Assembly (NCBI GenBank): GCA_013396915.1
Contig: VWZL01002517.1
Coordinates: forward strand, 652,903-716,902
Direction: 5' to 3'
DNA length: 64,000 nucleotides
Origin: Stercorarius parasiticus
Lineage: Eukaryota > Chordata > Aves > Charadriiformes > Stercorariidae
Below the pieces are notes generated by a model. That model saw only the letters and a program-made list of their open reading frames with translations, was not told the origin of the DNA and searched no databases. The stretch's first letter is position 1; each line of letters starts with the position of its first letter. This document shows positions 1 to 12,945 of the stretch, one piece after another. Made by a program: the position numbers and the translations under genes.

Positions 1-2858
1 ATTTTGTTTTCAGTATAACTAGTAGTTAAAATAATTTGGTCAAGCTCTACATTTCTTATATCAGCAGATATCTGATGTAAATTTCCACCCATCGGTAGGC
101 TTGGCTTTATTTTTTCCGATAATATTCTGTCTTTTTACATTTTTCAGAAGATCCTTTCTAGCCACCTTACGTGGAGCCCTTGCTGCAGGGGCAGAGCGCG
201 AGGCAGGTGCGCAGGGTTCAGCCTCTCAAAGCTCAGGTTAGGGTACAACTGGTCCTCCATGCCCTGATGGATCTATAAACTGCTTGTTTCCTTCAAACAC
301 CTGAGACTTATGTCAAGAGATAATTCTTCCCTTATCCTTTAAATCCTTCTACCTACAAAAAGTGACAGCTGCTGATGAAATGACAATATGAGCCAACCAG
401 CGATCGCCGCAGGCTGTCAGTTGGGATAACTGGAGGGCTTGGAAGGTTTAATTTCAATTTGAAATGATTTTATATGGGGAAAACCATGAGTGATAGGGTT
501 ATAACAGCAGCTGACAAATATGACCACATCACTTCATGTTTGTTTGCGTTAACTAACTCTTCGCCTTTCTTCCTTTTAATGTCACACACACTTCTGGAGT
601 CATGTTTCAGTTTAGATCTTTCAACTTCCCAGGGAAGAGGTACTCCCCGTGTTTTCTTTCTGCAGAGCAACAAATACAGAGGATGACCAGCTGACATTGC
701 TATCTGCAAACTATAATTCACTGGCTTGATTTAATCTCGGGGAAAATGGGTAAGCATGATTGCACATGACATCCGGATTCCCTCTGTTGTCAAATACATC
801 CAGAATATGGTGCAGTTTGAATTACCAGAAAGATAAAAGCGCAGGAGGCTAGTCAACCTCACCATAAATTCTGTATTTTTCAAAGTTTAATAGAGTAGCC
901 TCTTACGATGGTGCGTTCAGATGTCCAGGGGTGTTTCTGGAAACCAGCAAGCTCTGCTGCAGCAGCCGGCTCTGGTCCCTGCCAAGGCAAAGGAGAGCTG
1001 GGCTGGTGGAGGACACCGGAGGGTCCAGCTCGCAGCCCCGCTTCCATCTGCCAAAGGTCCTGCCCGTCCCCTCCTGCCTGTGGCCACCGCCAGGGTCAGG
1101 ACAGACCTCTGACTCCAGGGGCGTTCCCACAAGGTAACCACCCCCATGAAAGTCACCGTTCTCAGAGGGTACTACTATGGAAAGGGTTTGTTTCTTGGTT
1201 TCTTTTATTTATTCAAAAATTTGGTACAACTACCAAAAAATTTTCCCCCATTTGCTTGTTTCTGCTCTGTTACAGCAAGCTTCTCTTCTCTGCTTCTCGT
1301 TGGGAGAAGCCTGCAAATTTTAAGGGTATCTATCTGGTTTCCTCAATTTTCCAAGAAAAGGATTTTGATTATATAGTAATCTGAGCTCAGGAGACTTTGG
1401 AAATGAGCAGTATTGGAGCCTCCACCATATCTCCGTTGCTTAGAGCGCCCACCCCTTTATTTTTCACTTGTGATTCTTTTTTCTAACATGACGTTAATTG
1501 TGATTGGAAAATGATTGAGCCTGTGAATTGTGGGACTGCTCTCACTTAACAACATAGCTAGTATCGCTTTGATTAGATTGCTCTCTGCTTTCATTACTGA
1601 ACAACTTTAAGCTTAGAAAGAAGTTAGAAGTGAATAATATTTGTGTTGAGAGACTCTTTCCCGCACACTAGTGAATAGGTGGATGACAGACAAACCTGCC
1701 CTTACACACTGTCTCCTCCGTGATTGCTTTTCAAGAGATAAAAGGAAGGATCTGCTCTCAAGGACTAAGCACAGTGTTTTCCATCAGTCTGCCCATTAGG
1801 ACTCTTCTGTTCGTGGACCTGCCGTACAACATCTTCCTATTTGAAATTACTTCAGTGGGAAGAAAATTAGAAAAAAAAAAGTGTTGCAGGAGAAAGTCCC
1901 CATGGAGGTGCCATCCCCGAGGAGAAAGGTGGAGATGAGAGCTGTGACCTGGGGATGGAGGATGGATGTCTCCCTTGCGGAGAAGAGCACTGGCTTCCCG
2001 TTTCTACTGGGCACCCAGGGAGAAGGGCTCCCCCCGCGTGCAATGTAACTTGTCTGCTAAGAAATACCGTCTGTCAAGTCATAGCTGTGGAATCGTCTTG
2101 GTTTAACTTCTTATCAGTATCTTAATCCTTGTGCTCTATCCAGGAGCCTATTTAGTTTCCTAGTAGAGCCCTGGTATGAGATGTAAGACAGGCTCTGCTG
2201 TGGCTCTCTCACCTTCTGGAGGGATGCTCATCCCAAGCAGGCGATGGCTTCTGGGGGTCCTCCTCATGCAAGAAGGCAGAATCAAACAATAACTAACAAA
2301 AATCAATTAGAGAACCGTTTGTTCAATAATTTTCTTTCATAACTGCATTATTTGCTTCTCTTTGTGTTCATCGCATTTGGAAACAGCCACCAGTCCGTGC
2401 TGAAGGGGTGACCAGCCATCTCCAGCTGGCTAATGGGGAAACATTCCCGGGGCGCCTTCTCTTACCATACTTCAATTAGTGCAGATTCTGTGCTTTGACA
2501 TATGTTACAGGGAGTACGAGGGATCCACTGGAGGCACAGTGTTTGACACCGGACGACAATCCTGTAGATCCATCCTATGTTTTCTTTCTTGTGTGTAAAC
2601 TAATAGTACACGTGCCTCTGCACATCGCCTGTGCAGTCAGCTCTCTTTTAAAAAGCATGGTGATTTTGGAACAAGATCCTGTAGTCTTTTCTGCTTCTCC
2701 AGATAATATGAAAGTTAAATTATCACAAGCTCCTTTGGAAGGATGAGGATCCACCTCTGCATGTTGCAGAGAGGGCTGCTTGCTATTTTAAAACAAATTA
2801 ATGTTAGATAACCACAATAACCTACTCTCCAGAGGGTAAAAAGTCAGCAAAGCTGTAT
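1..2858. other. Unique noncoding DNA
   Basis: No repeat family or coding exon is recognisable. Several frames are open between 903 and 1384 on both strands, but they overlap one another, lie in a local GC-rich patch (about 920-1130), and show no conserved domain. The remainder is AT-rich single-copy-looking sequence. It could be intron or intergenic. Confidence 0.6.
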
Positions 2859-2864
2859 TTTATT
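2859..2864 (-). terminator. Polyadenylation signal AATAAA (candidate)
   Basis: A perfect AATAAA hexamer on the minus strand lies shortly after the stop codon of the candidate exon. Minus-strand sequence about 30-50 bases further on is GT-rich (around 'gtaggttattgtggttat'), as expected of a downstream cleavage element. In AT-rich DNA the hexamer alone is common by chance, so its weight rests on the pairing with the frame above. Confidence 0.3.
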
Positions 2865-3215
2865 ACAGAACACTACACTAATTTACACCAGGTGACCAGG
2901 CAGTATATTGCATGTATATGAATTTGATATTGTTTTTATTAGTGATTGCAATGTCAGTAAAGGAGAGGTTTTCAGGGGAGGACTTCACTCCAGGGAAGTG
3001 CTGCATTATTGCCTTGGTTTCCAATGCATGACGCAGAGTAGAGATTGCTTTTAATACGATGCGTATTTGTGCTTTGTCCTTAATTTGGTGAAAAATCCTG
3101 GTAATCCGATTGAGTTCATAATTCAGGACCTTGAGCTTGGCTGCTTTACGGCTCTGCATCTCGGAGAGGGAAGAGCAGAAGTCTGCACAGCCTGTATGTC
3201 CAAAGCCCATGCAAT
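2859..3215 (-). CDS. Candidate terminal exon of an unrecognised gene
   Basis: On the minus strand a 110-codon frame runs from 3210 to 2878. Its middle part (about residues 15-70) looks protein-like: rich in Lys, Arg, Leu and Ile with heptad-like spacing, including the stretch KLKVLNYELNRITRIF and the stretch IVLKAISTLRHALETKA. A possible splice acceptor ends at about 3184 (minus-strand sequence 'ggctgtgcag', followed by a pyrimidine-rich run). About 15 bases after the stop there is a canonical AATAAA polyadenylation signal (TTTATT on the plus strand at 2859-2864), followed by a GT-rich stretch. I do not recognise the family. An old processed pseudogene or chance are real alternatives. The last 35 residues look less protein-like. 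Confidence 0.22.
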
Positions 3216-3287
3216 TCTACCGCTTGTTGCTTTTTAGCACAAGTACCCCTCAAAATGGAAATAATTAAAAACGATTATTTGTAATGC

Positions 3288-3400
3288 TAAGAGTGAGAGT
3301 CCTCATGAGCGCTGTTGACATATTTCTGTGCATCTTCTTGGGGAACCTTCTGGAAAAGGAGTCTGCGCAGCTCTTCATAGCGTCTCATTTCGCAAGGTAG
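3288..3400 (-). CDS. Possible second coding segment of the same locus
   Basis: On the minus strand, just upstream of the candidate terminal exon, one frame reads EMRRYEELRRLLFQKVPQED, then AQKYVNSAHED and a stop at about 3288. The composition is that of a charged helical protein. An AG that could serve as acceptor precedes it at about 3410. The larger frame in another phase, 3698-3375, contains a Phe/Gly-rich stretch with no recognisable domain. The two phases do not join without a splice or frameshift, so this could be a decayed gene. No family was recognised. Confidence 0.18.
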
Positions 3401-3700
3401 GACTTGCGAGGGGCTGATTCAAAAATAGGCCACGGATCTGTGCTTGAAAGGTCCTTCCAAAAAGGAAGGAGTAGAGCCTCTGCTGCCCACCACAGACAGC
3501 AAAGCCGATGCACTGTATGAACAACCAACCCGTCACATCCACCTCCAGCAGCGTGGAATCAGCATCCTGAAGCCTCTTGCTGTCCGGCCCCAGGAGCCTG
3601 GCAGTTGTGAGCGGGTGGTCCCCAAAACTTGTCTCAGACAAAAAAGATAAGCGTGCCAAGAACAAAAGCACCCTTTCCCAGTTACAGTTGCCAAACAATT

Positions 3701-5603
3701 TGCTTAGAAAAATTAATAACGTGTCTTTTAAGTCCTCTTTTTAGAGTCTACATGAATGCAATTGAAATGATAATTTTAAGAATTTAAATACAGCAGAGAA
3801 ATGTAAGCGACTATCAAATTATAAGTAAAGATCACTTATTTTGTTTCAACCTTTATAGTGAAAACCATTTTCTTATTAAAAAAAAATCAAAGAGTTATTA
3901 CTATTTTCCTGGGTTTTTAAGGAAGTAATGAGCAGTAAACTCAAGCAATTATTCACATACGTTATTAAATGTCACTGTTAAACAACTGCACACTGTGAAG
4001 AGGGAGAGACGTCAATTCATGGAGGAAACTTTGGGCCGATTTCGTACTCACTGAATTCTCCTTCTTCAATGTGACACCTGAATAATTTTATGCACAGCAC
4101 TTCAAATAAAGGCAGAATTTTCTTTATCTCTATTTGACTATGAGTTTAATTGAAATGCTTCTTATACCATCTTGTGTGTTAATTCAACCAGCAAAACCCC
4201 CTTACCTGCTCCTCAATGATACAAAATTAGATCGCGTATCACATTTTAAGCATGATATATACTGACACTAAGGAATTTGTATTGCTTTTACCAATTCATT
4301 ACCTCAGAGTTTGCGGTCGGCCTTATCCCCAACAACAATTACTCTAGCAAGGGCAGTTTTAATGAAATGTCACTCTTTAAAACCGAGAAACAAGGTCAAA
4401 CATCCAAGGGGAAACTGTCCAGATGCTTTGAAGGGGGAGGAAGAAAGGCGCCTTCAAAGTTTTCTGTCAATTGCTTTATTATTTCTGATAGTACCTAAAG
4501 AATAATCAGAGTGGCAACATGGCTTTATTTACTATATTTATTTCCTAGTTAACATATTGTTATTACTACTTAGAATTTGACACGTTAAACTCTACATTAA
4601 CAGGAAAACAAAAATGCAGTAAAATTTGATCCAGTACAAAATCCTAGAAATTAACACACAACACTATTTGTTTTCTAATAAAAATACAGCATTTATTTTG
4701 CTTCCAATTCCTAAGGCCTGAGAGACCCACAGATACCAAATCACAAGTGTCTCCTGGCGAGGACACTGCATTCGCATGAGGAGCATCGGTCTAAGGGACG
4801 TAATTCGGAAATCTCCCGGTGCCGGTGCAGCCCTGGGCAATTCTCGTACCCCTGAGCAGAAGAGGGAGTTTTCCAAGGAACACAGGGAAACTTTTTTCAG
4901 GCCTCATTTAGCAATTAAGGAGAAATTTGTAACACCACCAGAAACTGGTGCTAACTTGGATTCAAGCGATCACAGCCTGCTTGCAATAAGGAATGTTATT
5001 AAAATGAAGTGCAGACTTCATAATGTAAACAAACCATTAAAATTCTGAAAACAGTTATGATCCATTTCATAAAAACATCCTGAAGTCCTTCAAAAGGTCA
5101 CTATACGGTACAACCAAGAAAGAAGGCTATTCTGCCTAAAAAAATGTCTGAGCCAAAGAACCTTCAACTGACCTACAAAAAAACTGCAAACATTTGTATG
5201 AAAAGCAAATGGAATAAAGGGAAAGGGAATGTAAACCAGTGTACATTAGGGGTAGAAATTACGAATAATATTAAAGGAAGTGAAGGACAGAAAAAAAAAC
5301 AGTATCTAGCAGGAGTCAGAACAGCAAAAATGGCTTTTCTAATGAATATTTTGAATAAAAATAATTCCAGTTATGGGATTAGTGTATTTTGAGATGGAAA
5401 TGGAGACCAGAAAGGTCTACCTGGGAGAAAGCCATACCACAGGACGATGAAGCATTTCTCATTCCAGTATTAACTCAGGGTATACATTAGAAAGATGCTC
5501 CTAAGCCCAGTCTTTAGAAGCCAGAACCCCCAAATAAAGCAAAATATTGAAAAAGATTTGGCCACTCTGGCTCCCTCGGGACTGGCACGGCGAAGGGCTG
5601 CCA
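3701..5603. other. AT-rich unique noncoding DNA
   Basis: Single-copy-looking AT-rich sequence with scattered poly-A runs (for example around 3880 and 5140). The frames at 4776-5048 and 5144-5392 are lysine- and asparagine-rich, as expected of AT-rich noncoding DNA, and show no domain. Confidence 0.6.
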
Positions 5604-5918
5604 GCGGTTCCAGGAGAAAGAATGGGACAGCTGATAAGGGACTCAATTAATAAACTGAGGAAGGGTAATATAAATAATGCCAATCAAGTAGGGTGTACTG
5701 GTAATAGATCCTGTCAAACCAAATTGACGTCTTCTTTTAATGAGATTATGAGCTTGGTTGATAAAGGTAATAGTGTTGTTGTAATGGATGTCTGTACAGC
5801 ATTTGAAGTGGTACCACATAACATTTTAATTAAGAAACCAGAATAACATAAAGTGCACGTAATAAACAAGCAGTGCATTAACAGCTAGCTAACTGGTGGC
5901 TCTCGACGCGTAATTGTG
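5604..5918 (+). mobile_element. CR1 LINE fragment, reverse-transcriptase domain (degenerate)
   Basis: The translated frame follows the CR1 ORF2 reverse transcriptase in order. AVPGERMGQLIRDSINKLRK matches the family's 'SVPGKVMEQLILxAI' block. NQVGCTGNRSCQTKLTSSFN matches 'QHGFTKGKSCLTNLIxFYD'. VVVMDVCTAFEVVPHNIL matches motif A, 'VVYLDFSKAFDTVSHNIL'. The first aspartate of motif A is kept, but the second is Glu and the aromatic context is lost. After a stop and frameshift, 5880-5918 still reads like the next block (xxWLTGRSQRVVV), with a stop in place of the tryptophan. The fragment lacks both ends of the element, including the 3' octamer repeat. It is an old, inactive copy. Family assignment is firm, subfamily unknown. 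Confidence 0.85.
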
Positions 5919-8900
5919 TGCTTTCCAAATGAGGTGCTCTGATTGCAGAGTCTATGGTTCGGTCAGCACAGCAGGTCACATTAGCTGCTGCATATGGTCC
6001 CTCCTGGCATTCTTATCTCTCTATCGCGGTGTTTGGAAATGTTTTTAGACTTCAGATAGTTGGAGAAATTATTTACAGAGCACTCTTTCTGTCTCAGACG
6101 TCATTATTTTTTTGAAGAAGTGTGTTTTCCGTTTCCCGTTGTTTAAACTGCATTATCCTGAGTCCGGTGGGATTAGTGATGTATACTACCTGTTGATTTT
6201 AACAGCAGAGGATGCCATTTTTCATTCTTCCAGCCTTCGCTCTGCAGATCGTTTTATGTCACAGTCATGGAAACTGGACCATCAGGTGGTGTTGTGGAAG
6301 TAGAAATGGGATCCCGGAAGGAGGCAAGTAGATGGGACAGAGGATGAGAGCACTGTGCTCTAAGACTATTTTTCTCACCTGCCTCCAGCATGTTTTCTCT
6401 GTGCTCTCTTCGGTCTTGACCGTTTACCACCTACCTTGAGACCTGTACGCACCATTCTTCTGTGAACTCCGGCCAGTCCAGAGTCTTCAGCGTCTCAGTG
6501 TTCCGCGTCTCAGTCCTCTCACAGGCATTTCTGATTTGCTCCCCTGGTCAGGAGCCAAGGACTCCTTTCTCCTCTTGCTGGCCTGCAGCGCCCTTCGTGG
6601 GGACACCAGTGAGAGGAGGGTCGCCGGGTAGGTGCGTTAGTGTCGGTGTAGTTACCAGGGCTGTCGGTTTGGTATTGGTAGCTTCCCACCCCATCACCAG
6701 GGGATCGTTGCTGGCCACCAGAAGACGTGCCTGGAAAGCCCACCGCTGCCGGACTGGTTGCTGCAGTGATTCGAGCCTTCAACCTGTGTTAGGCGTGAGG
6801 GACAGAACAGAGCACAGCTCTGCTGGTTACTGAGAAACGCAGGTGAAACGGGGAGTGGCATTCTTTTCCTTGATAGAAAAATCTAGCACAGAATATAAAA
6901 AGACCACAACAGAGAGGAACGTGTGAGAAATGACGGAGTGGCTGATTTTTCTCTGTCTGTTTGGTTTTGTTTTGTTTTAGGCAGTGACCCTTCCTGTACA
7001 ACATTACACTAACCATGAAAGGCATTGAATGCAAACAGCTCTTACACAGTTATTTTGATATTGTACAATATCCTTAATAACATATTCATTTAGAATTTGA
7101 TTGATGTAAAGTCATTTCATCTTCTGGCTGGATGTTTTCAGACGATGAGTATGAATCTGAATCTATTATTATGGCAATCCATTAGACGTACCCCAGCCTT
7201 CTATTTCTCCAGTTCTGCATGCTTCTTTTAATATATAGACACACACGCCTGTATAAATAAATGCATAGCCTTACACACAAACAGTGATGTCAATGCTCAG
7301 TACCTGAGCAGCCCTACAGGCTTCAAGGGAAATACACCAATAGCAAAGTTCACGGCAGAACTAACTCTTTTGTCTCCATCTAACGCGATACAGCAAATAG
7401 ACAAGGATATACGGGAAGTCTTCTGAATACGTAGGAAGTCTTCATTACAACCACCGCACACGAGACTCTGCAATAAAATAAAAGTGCTGCCACGCAATGC
7501 GGTGCTACAAAAGGCAGTTATGAAACCGGAATGTACGTTGCCGTAAAAGGCATTGAATACCTGCCACTTTTCACCAAATCAGTGTTTTGCTGCCATAACA
7601 TTAGTCAGCCCAGCATTCCGAGAGGATGAGGAGTAATTCTGCCTCGGCATCTGAGTGTCCAACTCGCGTCTCCTTCCCGGCGGCTGATTTGAAGAGGCAT
7701 TTCTGGAAATCTGAAGTCATTTCAAGCTCAGTGCCTGAAAGCCGGAATACCCCAAACCACAGCTTAGCTTCGTAAATGTTGTCCTTAAGGACTGTGGCAA
7801 AAATTAAGCACAGTGTGAAGGTCTAATTTTCTGAATGACAGCATAAATCATAACTGGAGGCAGTTGGTTAATTAAAGCTGTGCAAATAAATGACTTTGCA
7901 ACGTTCTGACAGTTCCAAGAAATCCAGAAGTCATTTCAGGTCAAACAAAATGGTTCATTTAACCGTTTTATACTCTTTTATACATTTTGTTGCAGTTTTA
8001 AGCATTCCTTAAGCATGTGCCTCTGAAACGAAAAGATGTATTGAAAGATATTTCTTAATCAAAATAATGAAAATATAAGCTGAGATTACTTAAAATCAAA
8101 AAGCAAACACATTTAATTTGTGCCTCTGAAAATTAAGTTTTGAAGTTTTTGGTCTAACTTTGTAATTTCCTAATGTAAAAATTCATAAAATCTGGCGCAA
8201 GTTTATGACCATTTCATTGTCACCAATGCTTCTTTCCCTGTCAAACCCATAAATTTGCCCATTTCCATCTACAAGTACATGGGGCAGGACGGTGAGTGAG
8301 GCTGAACCAGAGTCACGGTGAACCGTGGCTTCTGCCCCACACTTGCAGAAAGGGAAGTCAAGGAGACCCTCACTGGGCAGGCAGCCGACGAGACACAAGT
8401 TGAAACAAATGACTTCTCACAAAAAAAATGGGTATGGGCTTCTACTTGAAATTAAAAGTAATTAAAGAAAGAAGTGACAACAAATTTTGGAATCCCTTAG
8501 CGTGTCGGTGATGTGGTTGGCTCTAGCACTTGTCCGCTTACCAGCTCTCCCTCCTCCATCCCTGGAAGCGGGGCAGAAAGTGGCTGCAACCAAAAACGGT
8601 GTTCAACCTACTCAGTAACGGCTTTATCATGAAAACAAGTCGAGATAAAACATGTTCTGTGGATTTGGAACTGACTGGCAACCTCACAGCACCTGACGCA
8701 GCGAGTACTGGAAGTGGGAGCGAGGTCCCCAGCGCCCTTTGCCGAAGGTGCCCCTGCACGGCAGATGGGACGAGGACACCCAGGTCCACACCGAGACCAT
8801 CCCGGAGCCCCATCTTGCGGGGTCTAGGCTCACCTTTCAGACCTCTTCTGCCCATGGAAGTGCATTTCTGTTGGTGTCAACTATGACTACGCTGTAAAGA

Positions 8901-11900
8901 ATAAAATGGAAACGAGGCTGATCGTCATATAAAAAATGAGTAGATGGGGATCCTATATTTAGAAAACAAACAAATAAAAAGGGTAGGGAAGGAGGAGCTT
9001 GCCTGTGAAAGGAGGGATTTTTGTGATGTCTGGCTTAGCAGCGCTTATTATTCCTGGGCAAATACAGTGGCCAGCTAATGTCAATTGCCTACACTGGATA
9101 AAATCTGATTTTGAGATAAATGGTAAATCCTACACATCCCAGAGATGGCGATAACGCCTCCGAGAGAGGCCAAAGCGGGCAAGGCTCACGTGTGGCCCCA
9201 ATAAACGTCTTGTGATGAATGTGTTGCTTTAGAGCGGTCACATTTCCAGGCTCAGTCGAACGTTTTACTGCCTCTCGGCTTCCTGACGTGCTGGAGGAGG
9301 CAGGAGGAATTCCCAAATAACACGCTATTCATTCCTTCCTGACATCGCAGCGCGATGTTTAGTGATCTATCAATCTCCCATTACAGGGCATTATTATATT
9401 CTACCCAGGCAGGCTTCCCCTCGCCTGTTATTTAGAGTGGACCTCTGTCTTCTGTGCCTCATAAAAAGGCTTAAAAGAAGCTGCGGCGCTATATTTAGAG
9501 CCAGCCCGCCCCCCAGCACCATCTTCACACATGAAAGCACAGTACGATTTGAAGAAAAGTGTTTCCATTTTAAACAGTTTCAGAATCAGACTTACCAAAA
9601 TGTGATACCGTTTTACGCTGCAACAACAGCCCCGCTCCCACTGGTGTGTGCTTCGCGGGGTTTTATACCTCCACGGGACACCTTAAACCTGAGGGGCTAA
9701 GAGCCAAAAGGCTTCTTGGCGTACAGCTGCTGCCCAGCTGAGAAGAAGGGAGAGAGGGAGAAAACCAGAATTAGAAAAACAAGAAGTGCTCCGCTTGGGG
9801 AGAATTAGCAATTACACACCGAGTTTCTGCTAACTACAGGGGGTTACTTAATATTTTTCCGATCAGGGATGTTGTATGATTGACCTCATCTCCAAGAAAC
9901 TATGCTCCATCAGAAATGCAGACACGTTTTCATTGACTTTTAAATAACTCTGAACATTTTACAAAAATTGTATGCATTGCTATAAATAGGTGTCATACCT
10001 TTCTGACATTCAAAGGCTCGATTTTTAAGCGCTTTACAGTTTTTTTTCTCCAAAAATCAGTGACTTCAAGGTCAAATTTTATTTCCTGTACACGTTAAAT
10101 GAACTCACTCCCTCTCAACTGGTTTGCTCGTGGCTTCAGGGCTGACCAACGCAATTCTGTTTTCACCCTAATTCAGCAAACTTACTTTTCATATACTTCA
10201 GTCTCATTGCCTTCGGTGGACACTAAGAATTACCTTAAATTACTGATGTATTTAAGTCATAGACGGAAGTGAAGCCCCACTCAGCCGAAGGAGGACTATT
10301 GAGAGTCACTTACACGAACCCCTCAGTTATGGATGAATCAGTGCAAGTCTGTGGATGTCATGGAAACAAAACTTCTTTTCTCAGGTTGTTACACAGGGGT
10401 GGGGTTTTTGTTCCATTTGGAAAAAGAAGCAGAGAGAGAAGTAAAAAGGGGTGTGAGAGATCAGGTCATGAGGCTAATTTTGTGAGATAGTCAATCAGTT
10501 TTTCAGAACAAAGTACTTTCAACAAAAATTAAACATACAGCCAGGAAGCAGCCAAGAAGATGAATTTGTGGTACGTGACATAAATGTGATTTCTCTATAT
10601 AAGGATAAATAAAATTTTAGAAGATTTCATTATTTCTGAAATGTTTCAGTATCAACTACATACGTTTCACACTTTCTGAAATCACATATGTTGAATGTAT
10701 ATGCTTCAGCAGATAACACACAAACAATTTTTTACTATTTTCATTTTTTACGTATTCATGTGATAGCGTTGGAATGTAATTGCGAATTCATATATCTTTA
10801 CTGCATCTAACTTGAAATTGCTCCTGAAGGAATGACTGCGAAAGATTAATGGCACAAGCACTTGTGGTAAGAGTATGAAAAGCGATATTCTTGCCTGTAC
10901 CCCACGTGCATATTTATATGGAGGATGCCATCAATATCCTTTGGAGGTGCTGGTGTCTCTGCACGGGCTGCTGGTCCCAGGGGCACAAAATGGATTTACT
11001 TTATGTCCCGCCCCTGCTCATAGAGAGAAGAGTTCCTCCCCGGATTACTGATTGGGATTGAGGTCCCAGGAGCAACCCACGGTTACTCAGGATAAATGGC
11101 CAGAGCTGGAGAACACGAGGTCTTGTGCTCTTCGTGACCTCCAGAGAGCAATGGGGAAACGCAACGGGAATTCGGCCATCCCACGTGGGGAGATTTGTTC
11201 CTGAGGTGAAGTTACATGTGATGGTGAAGAATAAGACAGACCATCTCGGTTATCTTGCACTGTCAAGGCTTCTGGTGATCCAGCCACAGTACGACGCTCA
11301 GGGCATGTCCTTGCCTTTGGCCAAGACCTCTGATGAGCAGGTGTCTCTCTGGTGTACGCTGTCTGTCATTATCCAGCATTTCACTGCAAAAAGAAATCAG
11401 TAAGCTGACAAAGGCATGATTATAACATCTATAATTGTATCTATACGCCAGGAAAACGGACACCAATGCTGGCAGCGGCTGTCTGCTGTTGGGGACCAGA
11501 TTTTGTCCTCCTGCCCCGGCTGAAGCCTCGAGCCCAGAGATCGTCCCTCTCCTGTCTCGCCAGCTTTGTCAAGAGGAATCAGCACGGACAGGAGCATTAC
11601 CAGGCTCTGGAGAAGGTGACTGCAAGGAATACTGCTCGTGGCAGTCAAGCCAATTTCAATCCATCACTATGAGCCTAGATCCTCTCAAGGAAGGAACTTC
11701 TCACTCGTCGCACTTTTTTTCCTCAAGATGCCTCAAGTTTCCCTGTTCCCATCAGCATCCCCTCCCTGATCACCCATCCGCATGTTGCTCAGCAGGTCCC
11801 TGCCTGTGTCCCGCCTCCCCCTGTCACCCGCACCCGCACTGCCCAAGGACCGCACGCCCATGGGATTGCCATCGCTGTCTCTGCTACACAGAAGGACCTG

Positions 11901-12840
11901 ATTATTACTTGGAAGCTGTGGGTCTCGCCAGGGTGGGCTACTTCGAGAATTACCAGGTAAACAGAAGCTGCTGCCTGATATAAACTCCAGGCGAGCGACA
12001 GATTTGCCACCAAACTGAGCACCTTCCAGGACACTCGGTGCTAAATTGCTCTTTGTAGTGGCCTCTCCAGACCGGCTGCCAGTGCAGCACCTCAACTTCT
12101 GCCCTTGTCTCTAATATTCCATGCTCAAAGCCATTACATGTCGCTCAATCACAGCCTTTGAAGCCACCTGGAGCTGGCGATGGGAAACACGCGGGGATGA
12201 GCTGCGGGACTGGCAGGGAGGTGGTTGCCCTCTCGGGGTGCAGCTCGGAGCTCTGAAAGCAGTGACCCTGCTTCCCGTGGGACGAATATCCACCCACCGA
12301 GCTGCCCCACATGCACAGACTCCTTTTTTCCGTGCCTTCTTTAGTTCTTTCCTCTTCCCCACTGATACGGGCTGATGCAGTGGGATATTAAATAAGGGCA
12401 TTACGTTTATTTGCTATTTCAGTGTCCAAACACAACAGCCTGGAAACCAAGATTTTCACAGTTTTTACCTTTTACATGAAAAAAAATGGTCTGCTCAGCA
12501 ACAGGCAGAACAAATGGACTGTTCAGCAAGAGGCAGAAGAGAACCTTCATGTTCTGCTCATATGTTCGCGTGGCAAGGAGCAGCACTTTGTCACAAACTC
12601 ATTTTACAAAGCATATATTCACTCCCTATATATTAGTCTTAAATTTAACCAGCTGAATCCAGAAGAGACTAACTTGATAAAATTAAGGGTCCAAAAAAAG
12701 AGAAGTAGTATGAAAAACAACTTCAGGGGGTGTGTGAGTTACCCTAAGCCAGCTCCCACTTTAACTTACAACTTCATTTAGCTCCTAGACGTGTAACATC
12801 AATTTGACCTCAATTAAACCCACTTATTCCTATTACACTT
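5919..12840. other. Unique noncoding DNA
   Basis: No repeat family, RNA gene or convincing exon was seen. A GC-richer patch at about 6460-6830 is open on both strands with no domain. The frame at 8530-8886 is likewise open antisense to another and looks like chance. The region 9770-10860 is strongly AT-rich and unbroken by repeats. This is compatible with an intron or gene desert. Confidence 0.55.
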
Positions 12841-12945
12841 CACCTCTGCATTTGGCGCTTTGTTTTACAATGCAAGCCGATATATTATAAAGAATAATTC
12901 CAATTATTCTCTGTGTGTGCTGATGGATTAAAGATGACATATGGC
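12841..12945. promoter_or_regulatory. Possible regulatory element with TAAT/ATTA palindrome
   Basis: A perfect 9-bp inverted repeat, AGAATAATT / AATTATTCT, lies at 12891-12910 with a 2-base spacer (CC). Its core is TAAT-TCCA-ATTA, two opposed homeodomain half sites four bases apart. A CTTTGTT SOX-type word lies just upstream at about 12858. The motifs are seen directly; enhancer function is inference and unsupported by alignment. Confidence 0.25.

Noticed and set aside
3450..3475. Palindrome CCTTCC-AAAAA-GGAAGG
   Set aside because: Short 6-bp arms, expected by chance at this scale. No further signal was tied to it.
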